Source: an uncultured Verrucomicrobiota bacterium
GTDB taxonomy: Bacteria; Verrucomicrobiota; Verrucomicrobiia; Chthoniobacterales; JACTMZ01
DNA length: 47,058 nucleotides
Direction of reading: 5' to 3'
Assembly (NCBI GenBank): GCA_903953565.1
Contig: CAJBKE010000008.1
Span: 1-47,058, forward strand
Below are positions 8,851 to 16,873 of the stretch, piece after piece. Under the pieces are notes generated by a model. The model did no database searches and was not told the DNA's origin. It saw only the letters and a program-made list of their open reading frames with translations. The position numbers and the translations under genes are program-made. Positions within the stretch are counted from its first letter, which is position 1. Each line of letters opens with the position of its first letter.

Positions 8851-9753
8851 TCATGGCCTGGCGGCGTCGCGGTAGGTCTTCCGGTATTCGAGCGGGGAAG
8901 TGCCGGTGGCAGTTTTGAAGGCGTTTGAAAAATGGGCGGAATCGCTGAAGCAAAGAGTGAGGGCAATTTCGGTGAGGTTGAGTCGGCTCTGGACGAGCAG
9001 GTTGCGGGCGCGAATCATCCGGCGCTGGTGGTAGTATTCATACGGCGTGCAGCCGGCCTGATCCTTGAATGACTTCCGGTGCCCGAGCGGCGGCTTCCCG
9101 ACGGCGCGCGCGCAATCGTCCTCGGAATACGGCTTCTCCTCGCGGAGGATTTTCTCCACATGCTGCGCGGTCAGATACACCTCGTGCGAAAGCCCGAACT
9201 GCGCAAAATCCGGATCGTGCGCCTGCAGCGAGCGCGCGATCATCCGCATGAGCCGGAAGATGCTGGATTTGAGGAGCAATTTCGACGGGTTCGGGCAATC
9301 CCGCTCGCGCTGAAGCTCCATGAGCTCGCGGGTGAATTCCGACCAATAGGCAGGGAGCAGCGGAAATTGCAGGGTCGGCTTGTAAAGCGGGGCACGGAAA
9401 AGCGAGGAGCTGAAGAAGAGCGGGACGACGCCGCCTTCATCGAGAAGCAGGCTCAAATCCTCCAGGAGCCATTCGGGAAGATAAAAAACATTGATCAGCA
9501 CGAGCTCCTGGAAATTGGTATATCCGTGAGGATGCCCGGGCTGGATGACCATCACGTCGCCGCTCGAAATTTTGAACGTCCCCTCATTGGTCACATGGTC
9601 CGCCCGCCCTTGAAGCACGAAGCTGATCTCGTGAAAGTCGTGATCGTGTATCCCGATGTCCCGGTCCATCGGCGTGATCCAGACACGGGCCGGCCGGCTG
9701 CTGGAGAGTCCGACTTCGCTGAGGTGGTATGTGTGCGTGCTCTTGAGGCTCAC
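8851..9753 (-). CDS. AraC-family transcriptional regulator with N-terminal cupin
   Basis: A 300-residue protein. The N-terminal half is a cupin-like sugar-binding domain (HDHDFHEISFVLQGRADHV, then SSGDVMVIQPGHPHGY). The C-terminal ~100 residues carry two helix-turn-helix motifs (ARAVGKPPLGHRKSFKDQAG; NLTEIALTLCFSDSAHFSNAF) and the family end motif SPLEYRKTYR. It is 30 bases after the WbsX-like gene on the same strand and probably activates this galactoside locus. The first helix-turn-helix is slightly degenerate compared with the usual pattern. Confidence 0.93.
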   Translation of the reverse strand: MSLKSTHTYHLSEVGLSSSRPARVWITPMDRDIGIHDHDFHEISFVLQGRADHVTNEGTFKISSGDVMVIQPGHPHGYTNFQELVLINVFYLPEWLLEDLSLLLDEGGVVPLFFSSSLFRAPLYKPTLQFPLLPAYWSEFTRELMELQRERDCPNPSKLLLKSSIFRLMRMIARSLQAHDPDFAQFGLSHEVYLTAQHVEKILREEKPYSEDDCARAVGKPPLGHRKSFKDQAGCTPYEYYHQRRMIRARNLLVQSRLNLTEIALTLCFSDSAHFSNAFKTATGTSPLEYRKTYRDAARP

Positions 9754-9783
9754 GGGGGACTCTGCGCGTTTACGGCTTGCCGA

Positions 9784-10986
9784 TCATACGGGGACAGCGG
9801 GTGTGCGTAAAGGAGAGGCAATAATTTCCCCGGTCGGACCAAAGAGCTCTTGGAGTGCCTCCAGATAGCCAAGCCCGAATTTCTCGCCCGGTTCCAGGCA
9901 ACTGCCCTCCGGCCATTCGTTCCAGGCGTTGACCGTGAGGATATAGGGCTGAGGTTTCTCGGTGGCGATAAGGCGGTTGGCGATCAGGCGCGTCGCCTCC
10001 TTGAAGGCTGCGGGCGTGTTGCCGGTCATTACCGGATTCACAACATGGGCGGCGGGTTTGTCCCAGCAGGCGTCGGCGTGGGCGCGCGGCGAATTGTCCC
10101 AGTGGACGGTCGTGTTGGGAAAATAGGGCACCGGATAGCAGGTCAGCGCGTGATCAAGAAACGCGAGGTAGCGGTCGCGGCCCCAGCTGTAGTCGGAGGT
10201 AGGAAACGTGTCCTCGTTCAGCGCCCCGTGGTGGACCCACGTGTATCCGGTCAGGCTGTCGAGCGCGAGATCGCGGCAGAGCCGTGGCCAGTCGGTCGGC
10301 GTCCGGCTGCCCGGCAGGTTCGGCTCGCCCCACAGGACGGCATTGAGGTGCAGCCCCGGGTGGCCCGACGCCACCACATTCTCCCGGAAGCGGTCGAGCC
10401 CGAGCCGGGCCTGCTCGACCGAGCCAAAGCTGTCCAGAAAAACCGACATGTCATAAATCGAGAAATACGGTTTCCCCTCGATCTTCCAATAGCTCGGGTG
10501 CGCGAAATACGTTTCCACCATCCGGTCGGTGATTTTCTCCCAGGTCGCTTCATTGACTGCGCCCGGATAGAGGAGCTTGCAGGGATCGGCCGGGTTGTAG
10601 CCCTGAATGTCATACCAGTCGTGGTTCGCCCACATGATCGCGAACCGGATCCGGTCATTGTTGGCGGCCTGGAGGAATCCCCTATCCAACGCCCCCTCGA
10701 GATAGGGTCCGTCATTGTAGTAATACCAATCGAAAATAAACGCATCGAGCCCATGGTCGGCCGCCGCGTCGATCTTCCGGGCCATCACCAGTGGATCGGA
10801 TTCGTCCTCGTAGCCCCAGAGCGGAGCGTTGGGCTGCAGGTGTCCGGAAAACCTCGGGCGAGCGCTGCGGACGAGATCCCACTCGGTGAAGCCCGGATAC
10901 TTCGCTTTGTCCCAGCGTGGATGCGGGTGCGTGCAGGGATAGTAATACGCAGCGACGGAGATGTGGCGCGGAGGGGACGCTTTCAT
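9784..10986 (-). CDS. WbsX/GH99-like putative glycoside hydrolase
   Basis: A 400-residue protein of the WbsX (GH99-related) type, a TIM-barrel family seen in polysaccharide loci and annotated as glycosyltransferase WbsX or GH99-like endo-hydrolase. Recognisable elements are AAYYYPCTHPHPRWDK at the start, FTEWDLVRSARPRFSGH, PLWGYEDESDP, MARKIDAAADHGLDAFIFDW, MWANHDW, and near the end NAWNEWPEGSCLEP, the most conserved family motif. There is no signal peptide, so it should act in the cytoplasm. Its start overlaps the stop of the GH36 gene by ATGA, so the two are translationally coupled. A fragment of a second copy lies at 22754-22885. The substrate is unknown; a galactose-containing oligosaccharide is suggested by context. 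Confidence 0.8.
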   Translation of the reverse strand: MKASPPRHISVAAYYYPCTHPHPRWDKAKYPGFTEWDLVRSARPRFSGHLQPNAPLWGYEDESDPLVMARKIDAAADHGLDAFIFDWYYYNDGPYLEGALDRGFLQAANNDRIRFAIMWANHDWYDIQGYNPADPCKLLYPGAVNEATWEKITDRMVETYFAHPSYWKIEGKPYFSIYDMSVFLDSFGSVEQARLGLDRFRENVVASGHPGLHLNAVLWGEPNLPGSRTPTDWPRLCRDLALDSLTGYTWVHHGALNEDTFPTSDYSWGRDRYLAFLDHALTCYPVPYFPNTTVHWDNSPRAHADACWDKPAAHVVNPVMTGNTPAAFKEATRLIANRLIATEKPQPYILTVNAWNEWPEGSCLEPGEKFGLGYLEALQELFGPTGEIIASPLRTPAVPV

Positions 10987-13130
10987 TTTTGCTTCAGCCA
11001 GATGACGCAGGCGCGGAATTCCCCTTCGGGTGACCAGACAAGCTTGTTACCCCGGATCGCCGGCGGCTTGCGGTTCACATGGAATGAATCGGCGATGATC
11101 CACGGGCGAGCGTTGCCTTTCGGGAGCTCGATGCCGATCGATTTCGGAAACTGGCCCGCGAAGGAATGGACAACCACGAGCGCCTGCTTCCCGCTCCCGG
11201 CGAGGCGCGTGACGGCCTGCCAGCCTGCGGGATGCCGGTAGCTCATCTGCTCCGAACCCACGCGGCGCGAAACCCCGTCCCGAATGATCGGGGCGATCCG
11301 CCGGTAGAGTTTGACCGCGCGGAGAGCCAGCGACCATTGGCTCTTGTCGAGGTGGTGGACATCCCCCGTGAGGCACATGCGGCCGAGGAAAGTCGCCGCA
11401 AGCGAATAGGCAAGCCGCTGCGGGGAGTCGGTCGTTCGCAGTGCCGCCCAGATCTGGTTTTTGCGCGCCGGGATCAAGCGCCCGACGTTGGCCGCGACAA
11501 TCGGAACTTCCGGCGTTTCGTGGGCATCGGAGAACGATCCCATCGCGCCGAGGTCGAGCATCGATGGTTCGAGCCGGTGCCCGCCCGAGGCGCAGATCTC
11601 GATGACCAGCCCGGGCAACTCGCGGAGGATTTTCCGGAAGAATTCTCGGACGCCTTCGATGTGGGCGCGGAGGCCTTCGCCCGGCGATTCCGCACCATCG
11701 CAGCCGATGCCGATGGTGTCATTGTAGTCCACCTTCAGATAGCCGATGCCATTGTCGCGGATGAGGTCGATGACCTTCTTCGTCAGGTAGCGATGCACCC
11801 ACGGATCGCGGAAATCCCAGAACCGCCGGCCGCCGCCCTCAATCAAAACCCCGTCGAAGTGGAGCTGGTGTCCGGTTTTCGCGTAGGCTTTCGCCATTTC
11901 GGTCACCAGCTCGAACTCGAACCAGATGCCCGGAATCAGGCCGCGTTCCCGGATGGCATCGGCCGTCGCCCGGAGGCCGCCGGGAAAAGATTTACGGTTC
12001 ACGTTCCAGTCCCCGATTTTCAGGACGCTGTCGTCCGGCCCCTCCGCCCAGCCGGTATCAATCACCAGATACCGGACCCCGGTGCCGCGCAGGCGGTCGG
12101 CGATGGCCACGAGCTTGTCATGGGTCGGAGCTCCCCAATTCGTGCACCATTCGTTGAAAATGACGGGCAGATCGTCCTCGACCTTGGGCACGTCGGTCCG
12201 GTGGGCCGCCTGCAAGCGGGTGGTCGCCTCATCGAGGTTGCCGCGCACCACGGTGAGAAATGCCGACGGCGTTTCAAACGCCTGGCCCGGCGCGATGGTC
12301 TTCGACCAGTGGCCGAACTCACGGTCTGCCAGGCCCCCGGAGAAATTCACGCAATCATCCCGGCGATAAACCTCCATCTGCCACGAGCCAGCCCACGCGA
12401 CTTGGGCCGCCCAGGTGACCCCGGCCTCGGTGTCTTCGATGGCGGCGACGGGGAAAAACCCGCGCACAGGAAGCGAGCCGACCTGCCCAAAGCGCTCGCA
12501 TGCGACCGAGCCTCCAATCCATGAGCGCTCGATCTGCAGTTCCTCCAGGCGCCGGCTTTCGGGGCGGCCCTCGGCCGTCCAGGCGCTGCGGAACCTGTGC
12601 AGGCACAGCTTTTCCGGTGCTTCATCCGCATGAAAAGGCGAGAGGGAGCCGAGGGAAAAACTCGACAGCATCGCCAGGGTCAGCGGATTGCGGGATGAAT
12701 TGATGAAGCGGGTTTTGCATTGCAAAACCTCCCCGCCCCTGGCCCATGCGAGCGAATGTTCGCACTCAAAGCCCAGGGCGCTTTTCAGCACGGTGACAAT
12801 CCGGTTCCCCTCCTTGCGCTGGCTGGAAAATTGCAGGCTCTCGGTGGCGGAGCCGTTGCGCAGCGTGCGCCCCTGCGCAAACCGTCCCGGTCCAGGCACC
12901 CCAACCAGCCCGACCTGCACGAGGGAATCCAAATTCCATGCGCGCAGGGGCAACCAGCGCGCAGGCAGCGAGGCCAGGGCCGGCTCGTCCAGCAGCTCCC
13001 TCCGCGCGACAACGCGATCGGCCATCGAGCGCGGAATGATCTCCAGCCCGACGCGCTGGCTTTCGGAATCGATCAGGTAGCGGACGATCTGGTCGCCCAC
13101 GGTGAAGCGGGAAAGAGTTTTTATTGGCAT
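10983..13130 (-). CDS. GH36-type alpha-galactosidase
   Basis: A 715-residue enzyme with the GH36/GH31-clan layout: an N-terminal beta-sandwich (about 1-315), a catalytic TIM barrel (about 320-640) and a C-terminal sheet. Motifs: NEWCTNWGAPT, YLVIDTGWAEG, GIWFEFELV, YLKVDYNDTIG (Asp468, expected nucleophile), EICASGGHRLEPSM and SFSDAHET (Asp535, expected acid/base). No signal peptide is seen, so it probably hydrolyses imported alpha-galactosides in the cytoplasm. It lies 7 bases after the GH110-like gene and overlaps the WbsX-like gene by ATGA, so the three form one transcription unit. Another alpha-glycoside specificity within GH36 cannot be excluded. Confidence 0.9.
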   Translation of the reverse strand: MPIKTLSRFTVGDQIVRYLIDSESQRVGLEIIPRSMADRVVARRELLDEPALASLPARWLPLRAWNLDSLVQVGLVGVPGPGRFAQGRTLRNGSATESLQFSSQRKEGNRIVTVLKSALGFECEHSLAWARGGEVLQCKTRFINSSRNPLTLAMLSSFSLGSLSPFHADEAPEKLCLHRFRSAWTAEGRPESRRLEELQIERSWIGGSVACERFGQVGSLPVRGFFPVAAIEDTEAGVTWAAQVAWAGSWQMEVYRRDDCVNFSGGLADREFGHWSKTIAPGQAFETPSAFLTVVRGNLDEATTRLQAAHRTDVPKVEDDLPVIFNEWCTNWGAPTHDKLVAIADRLRGTGVRYLVIDTGWAEGPDDSVLKIGDWNVNRKSFPGGLRATADAIRERGLIPGIWFEFELVTEMAKAYAKTGHQLHFDGVLIEGGGRRFWDFRDPWVHRYLTKKVIDLIRDNGIGYLKVDYNDTIGIGCDGAESPGEGLRAHIEGVREFFRKILRELPGLVIEICASGGHRLEPSMLDLGAMGSFSDAHETPEVPIVAANVGRLIPARKNQIWAALRTTDSPQRLAYSLAATFLGRMCLTGDVHHLDKSQWSLALRAVKLYRRIAPIIRDGVSRRVGSEQMSYRHPAGWQAVTRLAGSGKQALVVVHSFAGQFPKSIGIELPKGNARPWIIADSFHVNRKPPAIRGNKLVWSPEGEFRACVIWLKQK

Positions 13131-13137
13131 GGCGATT

Positions 13138-14979
13138 TTACTTTCGTTGGTCGTCCACCCGGAGTCCGGCTGGTTCGAATTTGACCCCCTGCCCGCCCGG
13201 CTGCAGCAGGCTTCCGAGCATGAGATCGGATGCGAAGCCAGGGTCCTGGACGCTCAGTTGGCTGATGACGACCCCGGCGCTGTTATCAACTTCCACTGCG
13301 GCGGATTTGAGCGTCTCCGCTGGTCCCGTGCGCTTGACCACGTTATTCTCGAGGATCGCGCCTTCGACGCCGCCGAGGCGGATGGCGGGGGCGGAAAGAT
13401 TTTCAAACGTGTTGCCGCGGATCTTGAGGTTCCGGAATGGCCGTATCCCGAGATCCGCTGGCTGCGACCCTTGCATGCTCGCTACAAAATCGATGGTCAC
13501 GTGGACCATAATGGCCGGCAGGATGCCGCCTTTGCCGACGAACTCGTTATCCGCGATGACGATGTTCCCCGGGGGCGGGCCTTCGCCATAGAGGCGCTCG
13601 CCGAAGCCGAGGTCGATGGCCCATCCCTCGTTGTTTTCAAACCGGTTCCGCTCGATGATCCCCCCCTTCGAACTCGCCAGAATCCCGCGTCCGCGGAACG
13701 AGAGAAATTTGCAGTCCCGGATCACAAACGGGCTGCCCGCTTCCGAGAGATTGTAGATCCGGTCCGCCTCGGCAAAGCTCCCTCCCGCCTTCAATCCCTC
13801 GATCGGTTTGGTGAACCGGATGCGCGTGCCACCCGGCCCGGGCTCCGAGGAGGCCACGGTCGTGCGGCCTTTTTCCGCCAGCGTTTGCGGGTCCATGACG
13901 ACCAGCTCATCGCCGGGCCGCACGCTCCAGGTGTGCTGCGGCGCGATAATCTCGGACGGCGAGACGATGTTTTGCACGAGAATGGCACTGCTGTGGATGT
14001 TGATCGCGTCGTCCGACATGCCCTCGAAGGAACATCCCTCGATGAGGATCTTGCCGCGGAGGCCGCGGGCGTGAATGCCGTCCGCATTCGAAGAGAGCGG
14101 CCGACCGGGCACCACGCGCACATGGCAGTCCACAAACGCAATCTCCCCGCCGCAGAGGATGGGCAGAAACGCCAGGCCCGGCGAGGCCAGGATCGTCACG
14201 CCCTCGGCGCGCACGTTGCTGGAATTACGGAAGCAGACGCCCGCGCCGTAGGTCCGCGGTATGTGGACGTAGCGCGTGCCCGGCTTGAGTTCCTCGACGG
14301 TGCAGGGTGGCCAGAACCATTGGTTGCTTCCCAGCCGCCAACGACGGCCTTCCACCAGAGAAATCTTCGCGCCGCCTCCGATGACGTTAGGCCCGTAGCG
14401 AGTCGTCCCGTGGGCTGGATCAGGACGCACGGTTATTCCCCAGAGGGCCTTGGCGTTTTCAGGCAAGAATGCGGGATGATCGAAAGCGAGCGACCCGGCT
14501 TCGAGATCGAGGTCGAACGTGCCGCCCTGCGGGTCCACCGACGCGATCGTCCCGCTGGCATACGGCAGCGGATCGTAATCCAACTGGAGGTCTTTGATCG
14601 CAACGTCGGTGCAGCCCTCAAAGAGCACGCCAACGGCCGAGGGATGGGTGAAGACGAGCGTTGTGGTGCCGCCCTTCGCGCCCCGCAGGGTGAGATCCCG
14701 CGCCCCGCGGACAGGCAAAGAAACCAGCTCGCCGTCCACCACAGGCGCGGTATCCACACGGTATGTCCCGGCCTCGAAGACCACCTCGGACGGTTTGCCG
14801 GACGCCTGTGCCGCCGCGATGCACTTGCGGATCGCCTCGCCATCGGCCTGCGCCTCATCGGGCACGGCTCCGAAATCGCGGACAAAAAATCTCGCCTTCC
14901 CACTTGCGGACGGATGATCGCACGAAGTGAGCATCGCGGCGCAGGCAATCAATACGGACACGGCTGGAAGAGGTCGCAT
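13138..14979 (-). CDS. right-handed beta-helix lipoprotein, GH110-like (putative alpha-1,3-galactosidase)
   Basis: A 613-residue protein. It starts with a lipoprotein signal peptide (hydrophobic stretch then LTSC, lipidated Cys20). It continues with a pectate-lyase-type start (FVRDFGAVPDEAQADGEAIRKCIAA), then beta-helix coils. Segments such as DGIHARGLRGKILIEGCSF followed by MSDDAINIHSS resemble GH110 alpha-1,3-galactosidases, where acidic residues in this region are catalytic. The family link is by pattern and the gene neighbours (GH36, WbsX-like) fit a galactoside substrate. It is first in the operon. Its promoter region shares an element with the broken gene at 15099-15449. It is likely tethered in the periplasm or outer membrane. 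Confidence 0.75.
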   Translation of the reverse strand: MRPLPAVSVLIACAAMLTSCDHPSASGKARFFVRDFGAVPDEAQADGEAIRKCIAAAQASGKPSEVVFEAGTYRVDTAPVVDGELVSLPVRGARDLTLRGAKGGTTTLVFTHPSAVGVLFEGCTDVAIKDLQLDYDPLPYASGTIASVDPQGGTFDLDLEAGSLAFDHPAFLPENAKALWGITVRPDPAHGTTRYGPNVIGGGAKISLVEGRRWRLGSNQWFWPPCTVEELKPGTRYVHIPRTYGAGVCFRNSSNVRAEGVTILASPGLAFLPILCGGEIAFVDCHVRVVPGRPLSSNADGIHARGLRGKILIEGCSFEGMSDDAINIHSSAILVQNIVSPSEIIAPQHTWSVRPGDELVVMDPQTLAEKGRTTVASSEPGPGGTRIRFTKPIEGLKAGGSFAEADRIYNLSEAGSPFVIRDCKFLSFRGRGILASSKGGIIERNRFENNEGWAIDLGFGERLYGEGPPPGNIVIADNEFVGKGGILPAIMVHVTIDFVASMQGSQPADLGIRPFRNLKIRGNTFENLSAPAIRLGGVEGAILENNVVKRTGPAETLKSAAVEVDNSAGVVISQLSVQDPGFASDLMLGSLLQPGGQGVKFEPAGLRVDDQRK

Positions 14980-15028
14980 CGATACAGAATGCGACAGAAC
15001 GCCCGAAAGATCTTGAAAATAACCGAGT

Positions 15029-15044
15029 GATTTTTTGTAGAATC
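15029..15044 (-). promoter_or_regulatory. GATTCTACAAAAAATC element, 50 bases from the start of the GH110-like gene
   Basis: On the minus strand this site begins the putative promoter of the gene starting at 14979. The same element (one A shorter) occurs at 15499-15513, and both sit exactly 50 bases from the downstream ATG. Downstream both also share ATnTTCAAG at the same place. This looks like a binding site of one regulator, probably an activator. Nothing else was seen in 14980-15098. Confidence 0.45.
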
Positions 15045-15098
15045 CTCATCATCGCTGGAGAACTCCCCGCTGGGGATCAACACTCCCAGCCTCAGCAA

Positions 15099-15449
15099 TT
15101 AGCATTTTGTTTGTGCGCGGGGGCGTAATTCATTCCTAATGCCAAGCTCGACATCGAGCTTTTCCACATGCCCGTCAACGAAGAGCGAAGCCGGCGGCGA
15201 GTGATGGACACGAAGTGCCGCAAGAAGATCGCAGAGTATTTCGGTTCATACAAAGGCCGGGCCCAGGTTGCGGCGGAAAGCATCGGCAGCAAACTTCGCG
15301 GGCAGAATCTTGGAAGCCGGGTCGAGCCGCTCGGAGAATTTCGACCAGTCGATGCGGGTCTGGACGCTTTCGGCAATCGCGCTGCCCGGCAAACACGAGG
15401 CCGCGATCAAAGAAAGCAGCAGAGACTTGGTGCAATGCGATGCCTTCAT
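15099..15449 (-). pseudogene. truncated secreted glycosidase start followed by an H-X9-DG pseudopilin-type tail
   Basis: From ATG 15449 the frame gives a clear signal peptide (MKASHCTKSLLLSLIAASC, cleavage after GSAIA) and about 40 residues that read like the start of a large secreted glycoside hydrolase (IDWSKFSERLDPASKILP). It stops at TGA 15246-15248. Past that stop, in the same frame, comes LLAALRVHHSPPASLFVDGHV, which fits the H-X9-DG motif of type II secretion pseudopilin-like proteins, and then TAA at 15099. This is best read as a gene remnant produced by a deletion joining two unrelated genes. It has a good -10 (TATAAT, 15457-15462). Confidence 0.5.
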
Positions 15450-15456
15450 GCTGGGA

Positions 15457-15513
15457 ATTATAACCTGCGACAGGCACCAAACTTGAAGATTCCGCACTGA
15501 TTTTTGTAGAATC
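15457..15513 (-). promoter_or_regulatory. putative promoter of the truncated gene: TATAAT and GATTCTACAAAAATC element
   Basis: TATAAT (minus strand, 15462 to 15457) lies 7 bases before the ATG at 15449, so the message would be nearly leaderless. GATTCTACAAAAATC (15513 to 15499) lies 50 bases from the ATG, as in the promoter of the GH110-like gene. The divergent glycosidase gene starts at 15630, so the element could serve either side. Confidence 0.45.
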
Positions 15514-15629
15514 GCATCCGGCTCTTGCTCCCCCTGCCCTGGCGGCGGCATATGTGTTGGCGACTGCTGGAATCGGTTGCCACCGACTCCGCGCGCAACA
15601 ACCTCACACCTTCAAGAACCAGACCATCC

Positions 15630-16685
15630 ATGACCCAATCCCATTACCGTGACGGCCGCAACTCCGCGAAATTCCGCATGGAGGCCAGCGACCAGGGCGT
15701 CGTTTTCGAATACGGCCACGGACCGGGAGGCTGCGACCACCTCGGCGCGCGCGAGGCATGGGTCTTCGAGCACGAGGGGCGCTACCACATGACCTACGAC
15801 GGGGCCGGCCGGCACGCCTGGCTTGTTTGTCTCGCCACCAGCACCGACCTTGTGCAGTGGGAACGACATGGCCCGATCATCGAATGCGGGAAGCCGGGCA
15901 GCCCGGACTCCGCCACCGCCTCCTACGGCACGGTCTCCAAACACGGCGGCAAGTGGCACATGTTTTATCTCGGGAGCCCGAATGTCACACCGGCACCGAA
16001 TTTCATTCCGTCGTTCCCCTATCTCACGCTGAAGGCCGAGGCCGATTCGCCGCGCGGTCCATGGCGCAAGCGCTACGACATCACCCCGTGGCAGCCGCAG
16101 CCGGGGAGCTACTACCAGGATACCGCCAGCCCGGGGCGCATCATCGAGCACGGCGGCGAGTTCCTCCAGTTCTTCAGCGCCTCGGTGAAAAAGGATTTTG
16201 GCCGGGGATGCGAGATCAAGCGCACCCTGGGAATCGCCCGCACCAGGGATCTCGACGGACCCTGGACGCTCGATCCGGAGCCACTCGCGCCGCTCGATGA
16301 CCAGATCGAGAATTCCGACCTCTACTACGAGCCGTCCAACGGCTACTGGTTTCTCTTCACCAACCACGTCGGCATTCTCTCCGAGGCGGATATCAACCCC
16401 GCGAACATGCCGGAAGCCATCGAGGGAAACCCCGAGGAATTCACCGATGCCATCTGGGTCTATTGGTCAAAGGACCCGAACCACTGGAATCCCGAACACA
16501 AGGCCGTCGTGCTCGACGGAAAAAACTGCACTTGGGCGAAGCGCTGTATCGGCCTGCCGGGAATCATCGTGCGCGACGGCCGCCTGGCCATTCTCTATGA
16601 CGGAGCGCCCGGCGAGAGCGTGAGCCACATGCGCCGGAGCATCGGGCTGGCTTGGCTGAATCTGCCGCTCGTGCCGCCCGCCTGA
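15630..16685 (+). CDS. five-bladed beta-propeller glycosidase-like protein (GH43/GH32/GH130-type fold)
   Basis: A 351-residue protein with the repeated blade pattern of the GH32/43/68/130 fold: AREAWVFEHEGRYHMTYDGAG, ATSTDLVQWERHGPII, YGTVSKHGGKWHMFYLGS, IARTRDLDGPWTLDPEPL, ENSDLYYEPSNGYWFLFTNH and IIVRDGRLAILYDG. Family members hydrolyse or phosphorolyse furanosides or mannosides; I cannot fix the family. No signal peptide is visible, so it is cytoplasmic. Start: the frame is open from 15525, but the ATG at 15630 is chosen because the upstream residues look non-coding. It is transcribed away from the galactoside operon. Confidence 0.78.
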   Translation: MTQSHYRDGRNSAKFRMEASDQGVVFEYGHGPGGCDHLGAREAWVFEHEGRYHMTYDGAGRHAWLVCLATSTDLVQWERHGPIIECGKPGSPDSATASYGTVSKHGGKWHMFYLGSPNVTPAPNFIPSFPYLTLKAEADSPRGPWRKRYDITPWQPQPGSYYQDTASPGRIIEHGGEFLQFFSASVKKDFGRGCEIKRTLGIARTRDLDGPWTLDPEPLAPLDDQIENSDLYYEPSNGYWFLFTNHVGILSEADINPANMPEAIEGNPEEFTDAIWVYWSKDPNHWNPEHKAVVLDGKNCTWAKRCIGLPGIIVRDGRLAILYDGAPGESVSHMRRSIGLAWLNLPLVPPA

Positions 16686-16873
16686 CCGGCACGGGCCCGT
16701 AGCACCAACGCCCGCAGAGGATCGAGAGCGCCGCCGTCCCCGACACTTTACCTTGGACAACAAGCGGCGGGGGATTCGTCGCAACGTGAGTCCGTTTCTT
16801 TCGCCGATATTCTCTCACGGTTGGCTGATGAACCGATTCCGACTGAATTGGGGAGGCATTGGCAATCTCCGGA

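Noticed and set aside
9850-12524. Long plus-strand frames opposite the WbsX-like and GH36 genes
   Set aside because: Complement-strand artefacts of high GC at third codon positions. The minus-strand genes carry catalytic motifs and ATGA overlaps.
13102-15030. A 642-codon open frame on the plus strand opposite the GH110-like gene
   Set aside because: It is antisense to a coherent lipoprotein/beta-helix gene. Its translation is Arg/Asp/His-rich without motifs, as expected for a GC-rich complementary frame.
15246-15248. In-frame TGA considered as a selenocysteine codon
   Set aside because: The sequences on its two sides belong to different protein types, no conserved redox context is seen, and no downstream stem-loop is evident. 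A gene-fusion remnant is simpler.
16686-16873. Convergent gap checked for a bidirectional terminator
   Set aside because: Only weak stems (for example CGTGAG/CTCACG with a long loop) and no adjacent T-runs were found.
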